Assembly: GCF_000165735.1 (NCBI RefSeq) | Contig: NZ_GL538208.1 | Span: forward strand, 234,682 to 298,681 | Length of the DNA stretch: 64,000 nucleotides | Origin: Megasphaera micronuciformis F0359 | Lineage (GTDB): Bacteria > Bacillota > Negativicutes > Veillonellales > Megasphaeraceae | Direction: 5' to 3' | Part shown: positions 37,156 to 45,078 of the stretch, piece after piece | Numbering within the stretch: the stretch's first letter is position 1 | How the letters are laid out: every line of letters begins with the position of its first letter | Notes under the pieces: model-generated | The model's input: the letters and a program-made list of their open reading frames with translations, nothing else | Databases searched by the model: none | What the model was told of the DNA's origin: nothing | Made by a program: the position numbers and the translations under genes

Positions 37156-38444
37156 ATGAGAAAAAAATACTCGCAGGAGTCGTCGTATCGGCCCTATGTT
37201 GGTCCGGTGCGGCGGCTGCCTCGATTCACGATGTAGACGTACGTCTTGCGTCTTCCGGTGCACCTGTACCGCCTTTGGCGGCTAAGCGAATTTCCGCCAG
37301 CATCGAAACGGTAGGCCGCAGAGTTTTACTGGATAGAGATGACGGTGAAGTCGGTCGGAATGCGGATACGTACAATCGTATGATGAATGACATTATGGAT
37401 CGCGTCCTCATCGGCTATACGGTAGAGAACCTGACCCTTCGGCCGGGTGAACGAACGGAGGTAGACGTTGTCGTACGACCTTGGGGAAATACGATAGAAA
37501 CCGTTTCATTGAATCTCGACTTCGGAGCCTTGTCGCCTTTGGCTGAAAACATGGCTAAAGAGGATGTGCAGGGAGCTCAAAATTTGGTGGAAAATGTTCT
37601 CGTCGGACTTCCGGAAGATGCCCTCGATTGGGCCGGCGGAGCCGTAAAGGACGTGCTTGAAAGCGAATTGGAGCGGCAGATTCCCGAGTTTTATCCCCAC
37701 GTGATTATTACGCCCGGAAAGACGGCGAAGGTAGACGTATACTTTTTGCCGAAACTTCCCGTTGTGCGTAATGTAAACGTAAAGGTAGAGACGGAAAACA
37801 TTCCGCGAGTCGTTTTTTACGATACACGAAAGCATATGGAAACGCGCTACGCAGGCCTTCAAGGCCTGCCTGTTGCGTTTATTCGGCGTCATGAAAAAGA
37901 CATACAGGAAGATGTGAGCCGCACCGTTTCCGATCAATGGGTTGTAGAAAAGTACAAGTTGCGAGTAGAGCCGCAATTAACAGTAGGCGAGAATTTGGAT
38001 ATTCGCTTGAAATCGCTTACCGATTTTTACGATATTCAGGCTTCGGCGTACATCGATATGCGTCGTGACGGCGACAAGCGTCGCGGTAAGAAGGACGAAG
38101 ATACGGTTGCAAAAGTTCACATCGGCAGAAAGTTCGGCTCAGGACATGAGCTTTTCGGCGAAGTCGAATTCAAACCGTCAACGTTGAAATGGAATCTGAT
38201 TCCCGGCTATTTCTATCGCTTTTCGGACAAGACATCCCTGGGTTATCAGTTTGAGACTGAAGATAAGAGTCACCACCTGTGGCTGAAGCAAAAGCTGGCA
38301 GGTCGGTGGAGTTTGCGCTTTGATTGGGATATATCGAATCATGATGAAGAATTGGGAATTAACTATAGACTACACGACTATGTAGGCTTAGAATATATTG
38401 TGTCGGAACACGACCAGTGGCTCCGAGTTATAGGTTATTTGTAA
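37156..38444 (+). CDS. candidate outer-membrane barrel protein with frameshifted signal peptide
   Basis: I do not recognise this family. From 37275 the frame is open for 389 residues: an N-terminal region of alternating segments, then strands resembling a barrel (HIGRKFGSGHELFGEVEFK, WNLIPGYFYRFSDKTSLGY), ending in VIGYL. Upstream, ATG 37156 after GGGGGAG starts ATGAG followed by seven A bases and leads to a stop. With eight A bases the frame becomes MRKKILAGVVVSALCWSG and joins the open frame through a normal signal cleavage site. As written, only TTG 37275 could start translation and the export signal would be lost. It sits between bamA and ompH genes. Confidence 0.6.
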
Positions 38445-38459
38445 AGGAGTAATTTGACT

Positions 38460-38936
38460 ATGATGGCAGAAATGGGTAAGAAAAAGAATGTAAAGATTTT
38501 CTCGGCTGCAGTAGCCGTAATTTTTGTCCTCTCCGTAGCGGCTATGGCTGTTATGCAGACGGGCAACCCGGTCAGTGCCGCACCGTCCAGCAATATCGGT
38601 GTTGTCGACACGAGCAAGGTATTTGCACCGGATAATGAAGCAATTGTAAACGCACAGAAAGAATTACAAACGGCTTCCCAGGATATGCAGAAGCAGTTTG
38701 AAGAACAGTCCGCCAATATGTCGGACGAAGAAAAAGCTCAACTCTTCCAAAAGATGCAGGGCGAAATGTCCGATAAGCAGGAAGCTATTCAAAAGGGCTT
38801 AAAAGACAAATTGGAAACAGCTGTAGGCAGCGTTGCTTCGACTAAGGGCTTGAGCCTTGTTGTTGATAAGAGCGTAGTCCTCTACGGCGGTCAAGACATT
38901 ACGGACCAGGTAGCTAAACAATTATCGTCCAAGTAA
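38460..38936 (+). CDS. OmpH/Skp-family periplasmic chaperone, first copy
   Basis: About 158 residues. An N-terminal hydrophobic segment (IFSAAVAVIFVLSVAAMAVM) is followed by the OmpH core: strand IGVVDTSKVF, a long coiled coil (AQKELQTASQDMQKQFEEQS), and the closing strand LSLVVDKSVVLYGGQDIT. Skp trimers hold unfolded outer-membrane proteins. AAAGGAG lies 10 bases before ATG 38460; TTG 38454 and ATG 38463 are also in frame. The stop overlaps the next start (TAATG). Confidence 0.88.
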   Translation: MMAEMGKKKNVKIFSAAVAVIFVLSVAAMAVMQTGNPVSAAPSSNIGVVDTSKVFAPDNEAIVNAQKELQTASQDMQKQFEEQSANMSDEEKAQLFQKMQGEMSDKQEAIQKGLKDKLETAVGSVASTKGLSLVVDKSVVLYGGQDITDQVAKQLSSK

Positions 38937-39880
38937 TGTCGATGGATAAAAATAAACGCAACGTGGCGGCAGGCGGAGCCATCGTCCTTTTAGTGTTGTG
39001 CCTTTTGGCGGGTATCTATGCTTGGAAACACAAGGCACCTGATGAATCGGCGACACAGGGACCGGTATATGCCTATGCCGATACGGAGCATATTATGATG
39101 AGCCATCCCGATTACGCCGTCTATCACCGGTTGGAGCTGGAGTATAATGCTATGGTAGCACAGTACCAGTTCGAACAGTGGCATTACACGCAGCAAGCCG
39201 GAAAAGACGGACAAGTTCTGCAAAAAGCTCAGTCTATGAGCCTCATGGGTGCGGCCGCGGCGGAAGAAGAACTGAAGGCCAAGGCGGCGTTGAAAGAGGC
39301 GGACTTAAACAGTGCATTGCAGCAAAAGTACGAGTCCTTGTTAAAGGAAAAAGAGCAGCGCCTTCCGTCTCTAAATGATGCGGATCGACTGAAGGCTGTC
39401 AATTTACAGCTTCAACTAAATACACTGGCCATGACGAAGGAACAGAGAGAAACGGCCAGAAATGAGTTGATTGCCCTGCTCCGTAAAAACGGCGGTACCG
39501 ATTCGGCACGGGCCGTTGCGGAAGCGGAAGCCGAAATGGCTCCTTATAAAGAAAAGGCTAAAAAAGAGTTACAAGACTATGTAGAAGCCCAACGGGCAGA
39601 GTTGCAAAGTCGCCAGGATACGAACGATAACTTGTTAAAGACTCAATTGGCAGGACTTCAAAATACACCGGACCCGGCGATTTGGAATGATGAATGGAAG
39701 TCCAAGCTTGATGCGAAAAAGCAGGAAATGGATGACGAAAAGGCAAAGATTATGGATGATATTCGCCATTGCGCCGCACGGGTGGCACAAGAGCAGGGAA
39801 TTGACATGATTTTCAGCGATTATGTAGGCATCGGTACGGCAGAAGACGTGACTGATGATATTATTGCCAAGCTGGCATAA
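38936..39880 (+). CDS. OmpH-like protein, long membrane-anchored copy
   Basis: A 314-residue paralogue. It has an N-terminal membrane helix (GGAIVLLVLCLLAGIYAW) without a cleavage site, then VYAYADTEHIMMSHPDY as the first strand, about 200 residues of Ala/Glu/Gln/Lys-rich coiled coil, and a final GIDMIFSDYVGIGTAEDVTD that matches the OmpH ending. The coiled arm is roughly twice that of normal Skp. It starts on the stop codon of the first copy, indicating translational coupling. It is probably an inner-membrane-anchored chaperone; its exact role is unknown. Confidence 0.78.
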   Translation: MSMDKNKRNVAAGGAIVLLVLCLLAGIYAWKHKAPDESATQGPVYAYADTEHIMMSHPDYAVYHRLELEYNAMVAQYQFEQWHYTQQAGKDGQVLQKAQSMSLMGAAAAEEELKAKAALKEADLNSALQQKYESLLKEKEQRLPSLNDADRLKAVNLQLQLNTLAMTKEQRETARNELIALLRKNGGTDSARAVAEAEAEMAPYKEKAKKELQDYVEAQRAELQSRQDTNDNLLKTQLAGLQNTPDPAIWNDEWKSKLDAKKQEMDDEKAKIMDDIRHCAARVAQEQGIDMIFSDYVGIGTAEDVTDDIIAKLA

Positions 39881-39896
39881 CAGGGAGGCCCGAAGA

Positions 39897-40316
39897 ATGA
39901 AAGGTGCAAAGAAAAAACTTACGGCCCTGATTCTTACCGTTTTGACGGCAGGAATCTTGGCAGGTTGCGGCAGTGCCGACAAAGTCGGTGTTGTCGATAC
40001 ACAGAGAGTGCAAAAAGAAGCACCCCTGGCTAAGCAGTATGTAGAAAAACACGAACAGAAGGTTCAGGAAATCAATAAAAAGTTGGCAGAAGAAAAACTG
40101 TCCATGAGTGATGAAGACTTCCAAAAGGAACAGCAGAAACAAAAGCAGGAGCTGGATATTTACAGTGCCGGCCTGCAACGTCAATTTAAGTCCGATTTGG
40201 ATCAGAAGTTGGCGGAAATTGCTAAAGATAAGGAAGTCGGCATTATTGTTGATAAAAGAGCCGTACCTAACGGCGGTATCGACGTGACGGACGAAGTAAT
40301 TGCGAAATTACAATAA
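39897..40316 (+). CDS. OmpH-like lipoprotein, third copy
   Basis: A 139-residue paralogue with lipobox LAGC (Cys about 25), so it is lipid-anchored. Its core follows OmpH: VGVVDTQRVQ, coiled coil (YVEKHEQKVQEINKKLAEEK), and VGIIVDKRAVPNGGIDVTD at the end. The gene has GGGAGG upstream and is 16 bases after the second copy. Three tandem OmpH-like genes with three different anchors lie directly before lpxD. Confidence 0.85.
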   Translation: MKGAKKKLTALILTVLTAGILAGCGSADKVGVVDTQRVQKEAPLAKQYVEKHEQKVQEINKKLAEEKLSMSDEDFQKEQQKQKQELDIYSAGLQRQFKSDLDQKLAEIAKDKEVGIIVDKRAVPNGGIDVTDEVIAKLQ

Positions 40317-40330
40317 AGAGGTGTGTTAGT

Positions 40331-41353
40331 GTGAAAAAGACGGTAAAAGAGTTGGCACAATTTTTAGGCGGCACGGTTATAGGCGATGAAAATCGGGAGA
40401 TTTCCGATTTCAAAGGATTGGCCGAAGCCGGGAGCGACGACATTTCTTTTGCCGTCGAACCGTATACGGAATACTTACCTCAGGTTCATGCCGGGGCTGT
40501 TATTACGGAGAAAGAATATCCGGCAGGAGATAACACCCTTGTTCTTGTGGAAAATCCCCGTCTGGCTTTTTCCAAATTGTTGGAACTCTTTCATCCCAGA
40601 CAGAGTGTGAAACAGGGCATTCATCCCACGGCGGTTGTCGATGAGAGTGCAACCATCGGCGAAAATACGGCCGTTATGGCTTATGCGGTTATCGGTAAAA
40701 ACGTACGTATCGGCGCAGGCAGTGTTATTTATCCCTATGTGTTTATCGGTGATAATGTGACCATCGGTGCCAATGCGGCTATTTATCCCGGTGCCGTGAT
40801 TATGGAAAATACGGTTATGGGAGATAATGCGGTTATTCGGGCCCATGCGGTTATCGGCGGTGAAGGTTTCGGCTTTGCTACCAAAGACGGCAAGCACACG
40901 CGCATTCCCCAAATCGGCAATGTTACTATCGGTGATGACGTGGAAATCGGTGCCTGCACGACTATTGATAACGGCACCTTAGGCAGCACGAAGGTCGGTC
41001 GAGGTACGAAAATAGACAACCTCGTCCATTTGGGACACAATGTGGAAATCGGTGAAGACTGCTTCGTCATTGCGCAGACAGGCATTGCCGGCAGTACAAA
41101 GGTGGGAAATCACGTTATCTTTGCCGGCCAGACCGGTTGTACGGGACATATTACCATTGGGGATAACGTTACCTTTGCCGGTAAGTCCGGCATTGTAGGC
41201 AATGTGGCCAGCAATACGGTAAATGCCGGCTTCCCGGCACGTCCTCACATTGAATGGAGCCGCACACAGGTATATATTAAAAAACTCCCCGATTTGGCAA
41301 AGACCGTCAAAGCTTTGGAAAAACGGATTGCCGAACTGGAAGAAAAAAAGTAA
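40331..41353 (+). CDS. lpxD: UDP-3-O-(3-hydroxyacyl)glucosamine N-acyltransferase
   Basis: Third step of lipid A synthesis, adding the second 3-hydroxyacyl chain to the glucosamine. The 340-residue protein has the LpxD N-terminal uridine-binding domain (VKELAQFLGGTVIGDE, DISFAVEPYTEY), then a left-handed beta helix of hexapeptide repeats (IGENTAVMAYAVIG, IGDNVTIGANAAIYPGAV), the catalytic His region HAVIGGEGFGFA, and a C-terminal helix. It starts with GTG after GAGGTG. Its presence means the organism makes lipopolysaccharide. Confidence 0.95.
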   Translation: MKKTVKELAQFLGGTVIGDENREISDFKGLAEAGSDDISFAVEPYTEYLPQVHAGAVITEKEYPAGDNTLVLVENPRLAFSKLLELFHPRQSVKQGIHPTAVVDESATIGENTAVMAYAVIGKNVRIGAGSVIYPYVFIGDNVTIGANAAIYPGAVIMENTVMGDNAVIRAHAVIGGEGFGFATKDGKHTRIPQIGNVTIGDDVEIGACTTIDNGTLGSTKVGRGTKIDNLVHLGHNVEIGEDCFVIAQTGIAGSTKVGNHVIFAGQTGCTGHITIGDNVTFAGKSGIVGNVASNTVNAGFPARPHIEWSRTQVYIKKLPDLAKTVKALEKRIAELEEKK

Positions 41354-41362
41354 GAGGTTTGT

Positions 41363-42271
41363 ATGTACCGATTCATGAAAATCCTCAGCTTCCTCATCTG
41401 TCATCTGCCCGTCAGTTGGCAACAGGCTTTAGGACGAGGAATGGGTGTCTTTTTTTGGACCTTTGTGCCCAAGCGACGCAAGGTATTGGCACAAAAACAA
41501 ATATTGGATTGTAAACTCACCGATTCACCGGCAGAGGCCATGGCTATTGCCAAGGCGAGCAGCCTGCGATTCGGGCCTATGATTGTCGAAGTCTTGACCT
41601 ATCCGAATTTGGTGAAAAAAGGGTTTTTTGAAAAATTTACCGTTACGGGCAAAGAATATTTGGACCGATTGAAAGAAAGCGGTGAAGGTGCCGTGCTCAT
41701 GGCATCTCATGCAGGCAATTGGGAACTTCTAGGTGCCTGGTTGGCTATGAGTGACTATCCGGTCATTTCCGTAGCTCAGCAGCAAAGTAGCGGATCCGAT
41801 GAATTTATTAACGAATATCGGACGATGATGAAGCAGCACGTAACCTATAAAACGGGCATTCGGGACATGCTTCGCTTTCTGGGGGAAGGTAAATATATCG
41901 GCCTTCTCATGGACCAGGACCCGGGCTATACGGGACTTAATGTAAAACTCTTCGGCAGAGACACGTTGACGGCCGACGGACCGGCCAAGATGGCGGCCAT
42001 GAAGAACTACGGCATTTATCCCGTATTCATTCACGAAGACCGCCCTTACCACCATCACATTGAAATACAGGCTCCCCTTTACGTCTTTGCAGAAGGAGAG
42101 ACCCTTTCAAAAGAAGAAAAGAAACAGCGTATTTATGAAGTAACACAGAAACTCAACGATATTTTAGAAGCTCATATTCGTAAATATCCGAGTGACTGGT
42201 TCTGGTTACACAACCGCTGGAAGTGGACGAACCGCCTGGCGGAAAAAGAAAAGGCGGAAGGAAACAAATAG
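41363..42271 (+). CDS. lipid A late acyltransferase (LpxL/HtrB family)
   Basis: A 302-residue inner-membrane acyltransferase. Catalytic HX4E is H116-AGNW-E121, followed by the DQDPG segment of the family. A hydrophobic N-terminus (FLICHLPVSWQQALG) anchors it. It should add a secondary acyl chain to lipid A; LpxL and LpxM cannot be told apart by eye. It starts nine bases after lpxD and ends the envelope cluster at a strong terminator. Other lpx genes are not in the window. Confidence 0.9.
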   Translation: MYRFMKILSFLICHLPVSWQQALGRGMGVFFWTFVPKRRKVLAQKQILDCKLTDSPAEAMAIAKASSLRFGPMIVEVLTYPNLVKKGFFEKFTVTGKEYLDRLKESGEGAVLMASHAGNWELLGAWLAMSDYPVISVAQQQSSGSDEFINEYRTMMKQHVTYKTGIRDMLRFLGEGKYIGLLMDQDPGYTGLNVKLFGRDTLTADGPAKMAAMKNYGIYPVFIHEDRPYHHHIEIQAPLYVFAEGETLSKEEKKQRIYEVTQKLNDILEAHIRKYPSDWFWLHNRWKWTNRLAEKEKAEGNK

Positions 42272-42323
42272 AAAAGAAAAAGGCACCGAGAGGCGAAAAG
42301 ATCCTCTGCGGTGCCTTTCTTTT
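42272..42323 (+). terminator. terminator ending the envelope cluster
   Basis: GGCACCGAGAGG with CCTCTGCGGTGCC, flanked by A- and T-rich runs. Confidence 0.9.
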
Positions 42324-42336
42324 GTCACAATGCATG

Positions 42337-42371
42337 CAAAAACGGAGTCTCTCACAAGAGAGACTCCGTTT
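42337..42371 (-). terminator. terminator of the thiolase gene
   Basis: AACGGAGTCTCTC and GAGAGACTCCGTT around ACAA; the T tract is on the reverse strand, matching thiolase transcription. Confidence 0.85.
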
Positions 42372-42382
42372 ATCGGTGTAAA

Positions 42383-43567
42383 TTACTGGTTGTTTTCTAC
42401 GATGCAAGCCGTGCCTTGGCCGCCGCCGATGCACAGTGTTGCCAAGCCGTATTTTGCCTTCTTTTCTTTGAGGCCGTAGAGCAAGGTAACGAGGATACGA
42501 GCACCCGATGCTCCGATAGGATGACCGAGGGCAATAGCACCGCCGTGGATATTGACCTTCGACATATCGAAGCCCAATTCCTTGCAGCAGTATGCAGCTT
42601 GTGCAGCAAATGCTTCGTTTGCTTCAACGAGGTCCATGTCTGCGCCTGTGAGGCCTGCTTTTTCCAGAGCTTTACGAGACGAGGGAACGGGGCCTGTACC
42701 CATGATAGCGGGATCAACGCCTGCAGATGCATAGCTCTTAATCGTAGCGAGCGGTTTGATACCCAATTCTTTAGCTTTGTCAGCGGACATAACAACAAAT
42801 GCTGCCGCACCGTCGTTAATACCCGAAGCATTGCCGGCCGTAACCGTGCCGCCGTCGCGTTTGAAAGCGGGTTTTAATTTGCCCAAGCCTTCAGCCGTAA
42901 CGCCTTCACGCGGGAATTCATCCGTATCGACAACGATGTCGCCCTTTTTGCCGTGAATAACGACAGGAACGATTTGATCTTTGAATGCACCGGCTTTAAT
43001 AGCTTCAACAGCTTTAGCCTGAGAAGATGCAGCCAATTCGTCCTGAACTTCGCGAGTAACGCCGAATTTTTCAGCAACGTTTTCAGCCGTAATACCCATA
43101 TGGTAGTTGTTGAATGCGTCCCACAAGCCGTCTTTGATCATTTCATCAACGAGCTTGCCGTCGCCCATACGATAGCCCCAACGAGCTTTTTGTACGAGAT
43201 AGGGTGCCTGAGACATGTTTTCCATGCCGCCTGCAACGATAACGTCGGCATCGCCGGCTTTAATAATCTGTGCTGCCAAAGATACGCAACGCAGACCGGA
43301 ACCGCAGACTTTGTTGATTGTCATAGCCGGAGTTTCAACAGGCATGCCTGCTTTAATCATAGCCTGACGAGCAGGATTCTGGCCGAGGCCGGATTGTAAT
43401 ACGTTACCCATTACGACTTCGTCTACTGCGTCCTTAGCAATGCCGGCACGTTTGATTGCTTCTTCAATAACTACGGCGCCCAAGTCTACAGCCGGAACGT
43501 CTTTGAATGCACCGCCGTATTTACCGATAGCCGTACGGCAAGCACTTACGATTACTACATCTTTCAT
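42383..43567 (-). CDS. thlA: acetyl-CoA C-acetyltransferase (thiolase)
   Basis: A 394-residue biosynthetic thiolase condensing two acetyl-CoA to acetoacetyl-CoA. The nucleophile Cys is in NKVCGSGLR, with NEAFAAQ, the base His in [14 protein letters not shown] and the second Cys in LCIGGGQG. Such enzymes start butyrate or caproate synthesis in anaerobes of this group. The ATG at 43567 follows AAAGGGTGG; an in-frame GTG at 43576 lies within that site and is unlikely. No other butyrate-pathway genes are adjacent, and the gene has its own promoter and terminator. Confidence 0.93.
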   Translation of the reverse strand: MKDVVIVSACRTAIGKYGGAFKDVPAVDLGAVVIEEAIKRAGIAKDAVDEVVMGNVLQSGLGQNPARQAMIKAGMPVETPAMTINKVCGSGLRCVSLAAQIIKAGDADVIVAGGMENMSQAPYLVQKARWGYRMGDGKLVDEMIKDGLWDAFNNYHMGITAENVAEKFGVTREVQDELAASSQAKAVEAIKAGAFKDQIVPVVIHGKKGDIVVDTDEFPREGVTAEGLGKLKPAFKRDGGTVTAGNASGINDGAAAFVVMSADKAKELGIKPLATIKSYASAGVDPAIMGTGPVPSSRKALEKAGLTGADMDLVEANEAFAAQAAYCCKELGFDMSKVNIHGGAIALGHPIGASGARILVTLLYGLKEKKAKYGLATLCIGGGQGTACIVENNQ

Positions 43568-43611
43568 GAATACCACCCTTTCTCAACTCGTTTATAGTGA
43601 ATGTAAAAATC

Positions 43612-43664
43612 ATTATAACCGCGAAGACGGAAAGCATGCACGATATACTCGTAAAATATATCGT
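43612..43664 (-). promoter_or_regulatory. thiolase promoter with upstream inverted repeat
   Basis: On the reverse strand a TATAAT (43617-43612) lies 45 bases before the start. Just upstream, ACGATATA-N9-TATATCGT (43640-43664) is a perfect inverted repeat placed where an operator would act. Whether it binds a redox or acyl-CoA regulator is unknown. Confidence 0.5.
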
Positions 43665-43856
43665 TACTGTTTTCACAATCTCCATGTCTATATAGTATAT
43701 TTTTTTACTCATAAATACAAGGGGTAAAAGGAAAAAAGTTATACTTTCTAGCTATTGAGAGTGAAGGAACAGTAACTATAGGGTATACATGAGGAACAAT
43801 AAAGCGGTTAACGGTTATGAACACAGCAGATTGTCAGGACTTGAGCAGAGCATATA

Positions 43857-43894
43857 AAAAAAGAGACATTCCTTTTAAAGGAATGCCTCTTTTA
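43857..43894 (-). terminator. terminator of the small membrane peptide gene
   Basis: AAGAGACATTCC pairs with GGAATGCCTCTT; the long run of seven T bases is on the reverse strand, ending transcription of the 43911-43994 gene. Confidence 0.8.
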
Positions 43895-43910
43895 CGTGTT
43901 ACTGTTTTAA

Positions 43911-43994
43911 TTAGAACAGGTTCGAAATGAAACCGAAGCTGAAAAGTACGGCAACAGAAACCATCAGTTTCATATTTTCGTTCATCGAAGTCAT
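43911..43994 (-). CDS. 27-residue membrane peptide
   Basis: A very short gene with unusually good signals: AAAAGGAGGCGGG before the ATG, and an intrinsic terminator 16 bases after the stop. The peptide begins MTSMNENMKLM and then forms one hydrophobic helix (VSVAVLFSFGFISNL), so it should insert in the membrane. No toxin or leader family is recognised. The peptide could be a small regulator, a phage-holin-like or stress peptide, or part of a larger transporter. Nothing else in the flanking 330-base and 475-base gaps is coding. Confidence 0.6.
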   Translation of the reverse strand: MTSMNENMKLMVSVAVLFSFGFISNLF

Positions 43995-44410
43995 ATCGCC
44001 CGCCTCCTTTTATTTATGAAATACAGGGGTAATTAATGTAATAAGGTAAAGATTGAAATACTGTAAAAGTATGTTCTTATCTGAACTTTCTTTTCTTGTC
44101 TTAATAATACTCTCTTAAAAAAATAATGCAATAGCCTAAAAAGTTATGGATACTAGTTATATATGATGAATACTCATGGTTTATGACTGATGATAAAAAA
44201 TATGGAGAAAATCGGACTTAAAAATAGAGATAGAAGAAGAAAAAAGGTAGATATACTTAAATATTTAAATATAAAAATAAAAGAAAAAACTTTAAAAATT
44301 TCATTTACATCTTTAAATATCAAAGATAAGGTAAAATCATAAGACCTGAAAGGCCACAACAAGACTCGTAAATATACGGGAAAGAGGCGATTGAGTCTAT
44401 AGGGAGACTT
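43995..44410. other. AT-rich intergenic stretch
   Basis: About 415 bases with no credible gene, tRNA or repeat array. The right half is strongly A-rich on the given strand. Promoter signals for the flanking genes may lie at both ends. Confidence 0.5.
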
Positions 44411-44413
44411 ATC

Positions 44414-44442
44414 TCGACAGTATCTGCAGATACACGTATAAT
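44414..44442 (+). promoter_or_regulatory. promoter with palindrome in the spacer
   Basis: TCGACA and TATAAT at 17-base spacing before the 44470 gene. The spacer begins with GTATCTGCAGATAC (44420-44433), a perfect 14-base palindrome, placed to act as an operator. Confidence 0.6.
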
Positions 44443-44469
44443 ATGAAACATAAAAAGAGGAGGTAGGTC

Positions 44470-45075
44470 ATGTCTTTTATAAATAAGTTCATCGGTACGA
44501 CGAGTCTTCAGCCCGTAGATACCAAAATATATGACGAGGCTTTAGTCTTATTTAATAATGCAAAGGCTCAGAATGAATTATTGGACGGGCATTTAAAATC
44601 TACCGTAGTTCAAGGTTCCGACGTGGATGTTTTGCCTGAAGCAGTCGGTCGTTTCGGTTTCGATAAGACTTCCCCCGTTCCGGTAAACGGTCTTTTCGGG
44701 GCTTGGTCCTATTTATCCCGATTACGCTCACTGACGACAGGTGGGCCCGTTTATTTTCATCTTGATGAAATAAAAGACGGGGCGGCGTGCTTTGAAGTTA
44801 TTAACAGAAGCGGCAGACAGGCCTTTTACCTCTGGTTCGACTTGTATCATCCTCGTCAGTCTCGTGAAGTTCCGGAAGGCTATATTCTGGAGAGGGAAGC
44901 CGTTTTCCCGCGAGGAATTACATATCATGACGACGACTTTCCTAAGAATCTGTATAAAAAAATTCGCAAGGAAGCCAAAAAAAGATTGAATCTTGAGGTA
45001 TTCGACAAGGAAGCCAAATATATCGATACGGAAGAAGCCTCTCGCAGTTTAGAGGCTTTACGGGAAAAGAGGTAA
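44470..45075 (+). CDS. hypothetical protein, about 201 aa, linked to dgt
   Basis: I do not recognise a family. The protein is soluble, opens MSFINKFIGTTSLQPVD, and contains a beta-rich middle (GPVYFHLDEIKDGAACFEVI, QAFYLWFDLYHP) and a basic helical C-terminus (KNLYKKIRKEAKKRLNLEVF). GAGGAGG precedes the ATG. It is three bases from dgt, so the two are co-translated and may work together. Confidence 0.65.
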   Translation: MSFINKFIGTTSLQPVDTKIYDEALVLFNNAKAQNELLDGHLKSTVVQGSDVDVLPEAVGRFGFDKTSPVPVNGLFGAWSYLSRLRSLTTGGPVYFHLDEIKDGAACFEVINRSGRQAFYLWFDLYHPRQSREVPEGYILEREAVFPRGITYHDDDFPKNLYKKIRKEAKKRLNLEVFDKEAKYIDTEEASRSLEALREKR

Positions 45076-45078
45076 CTT

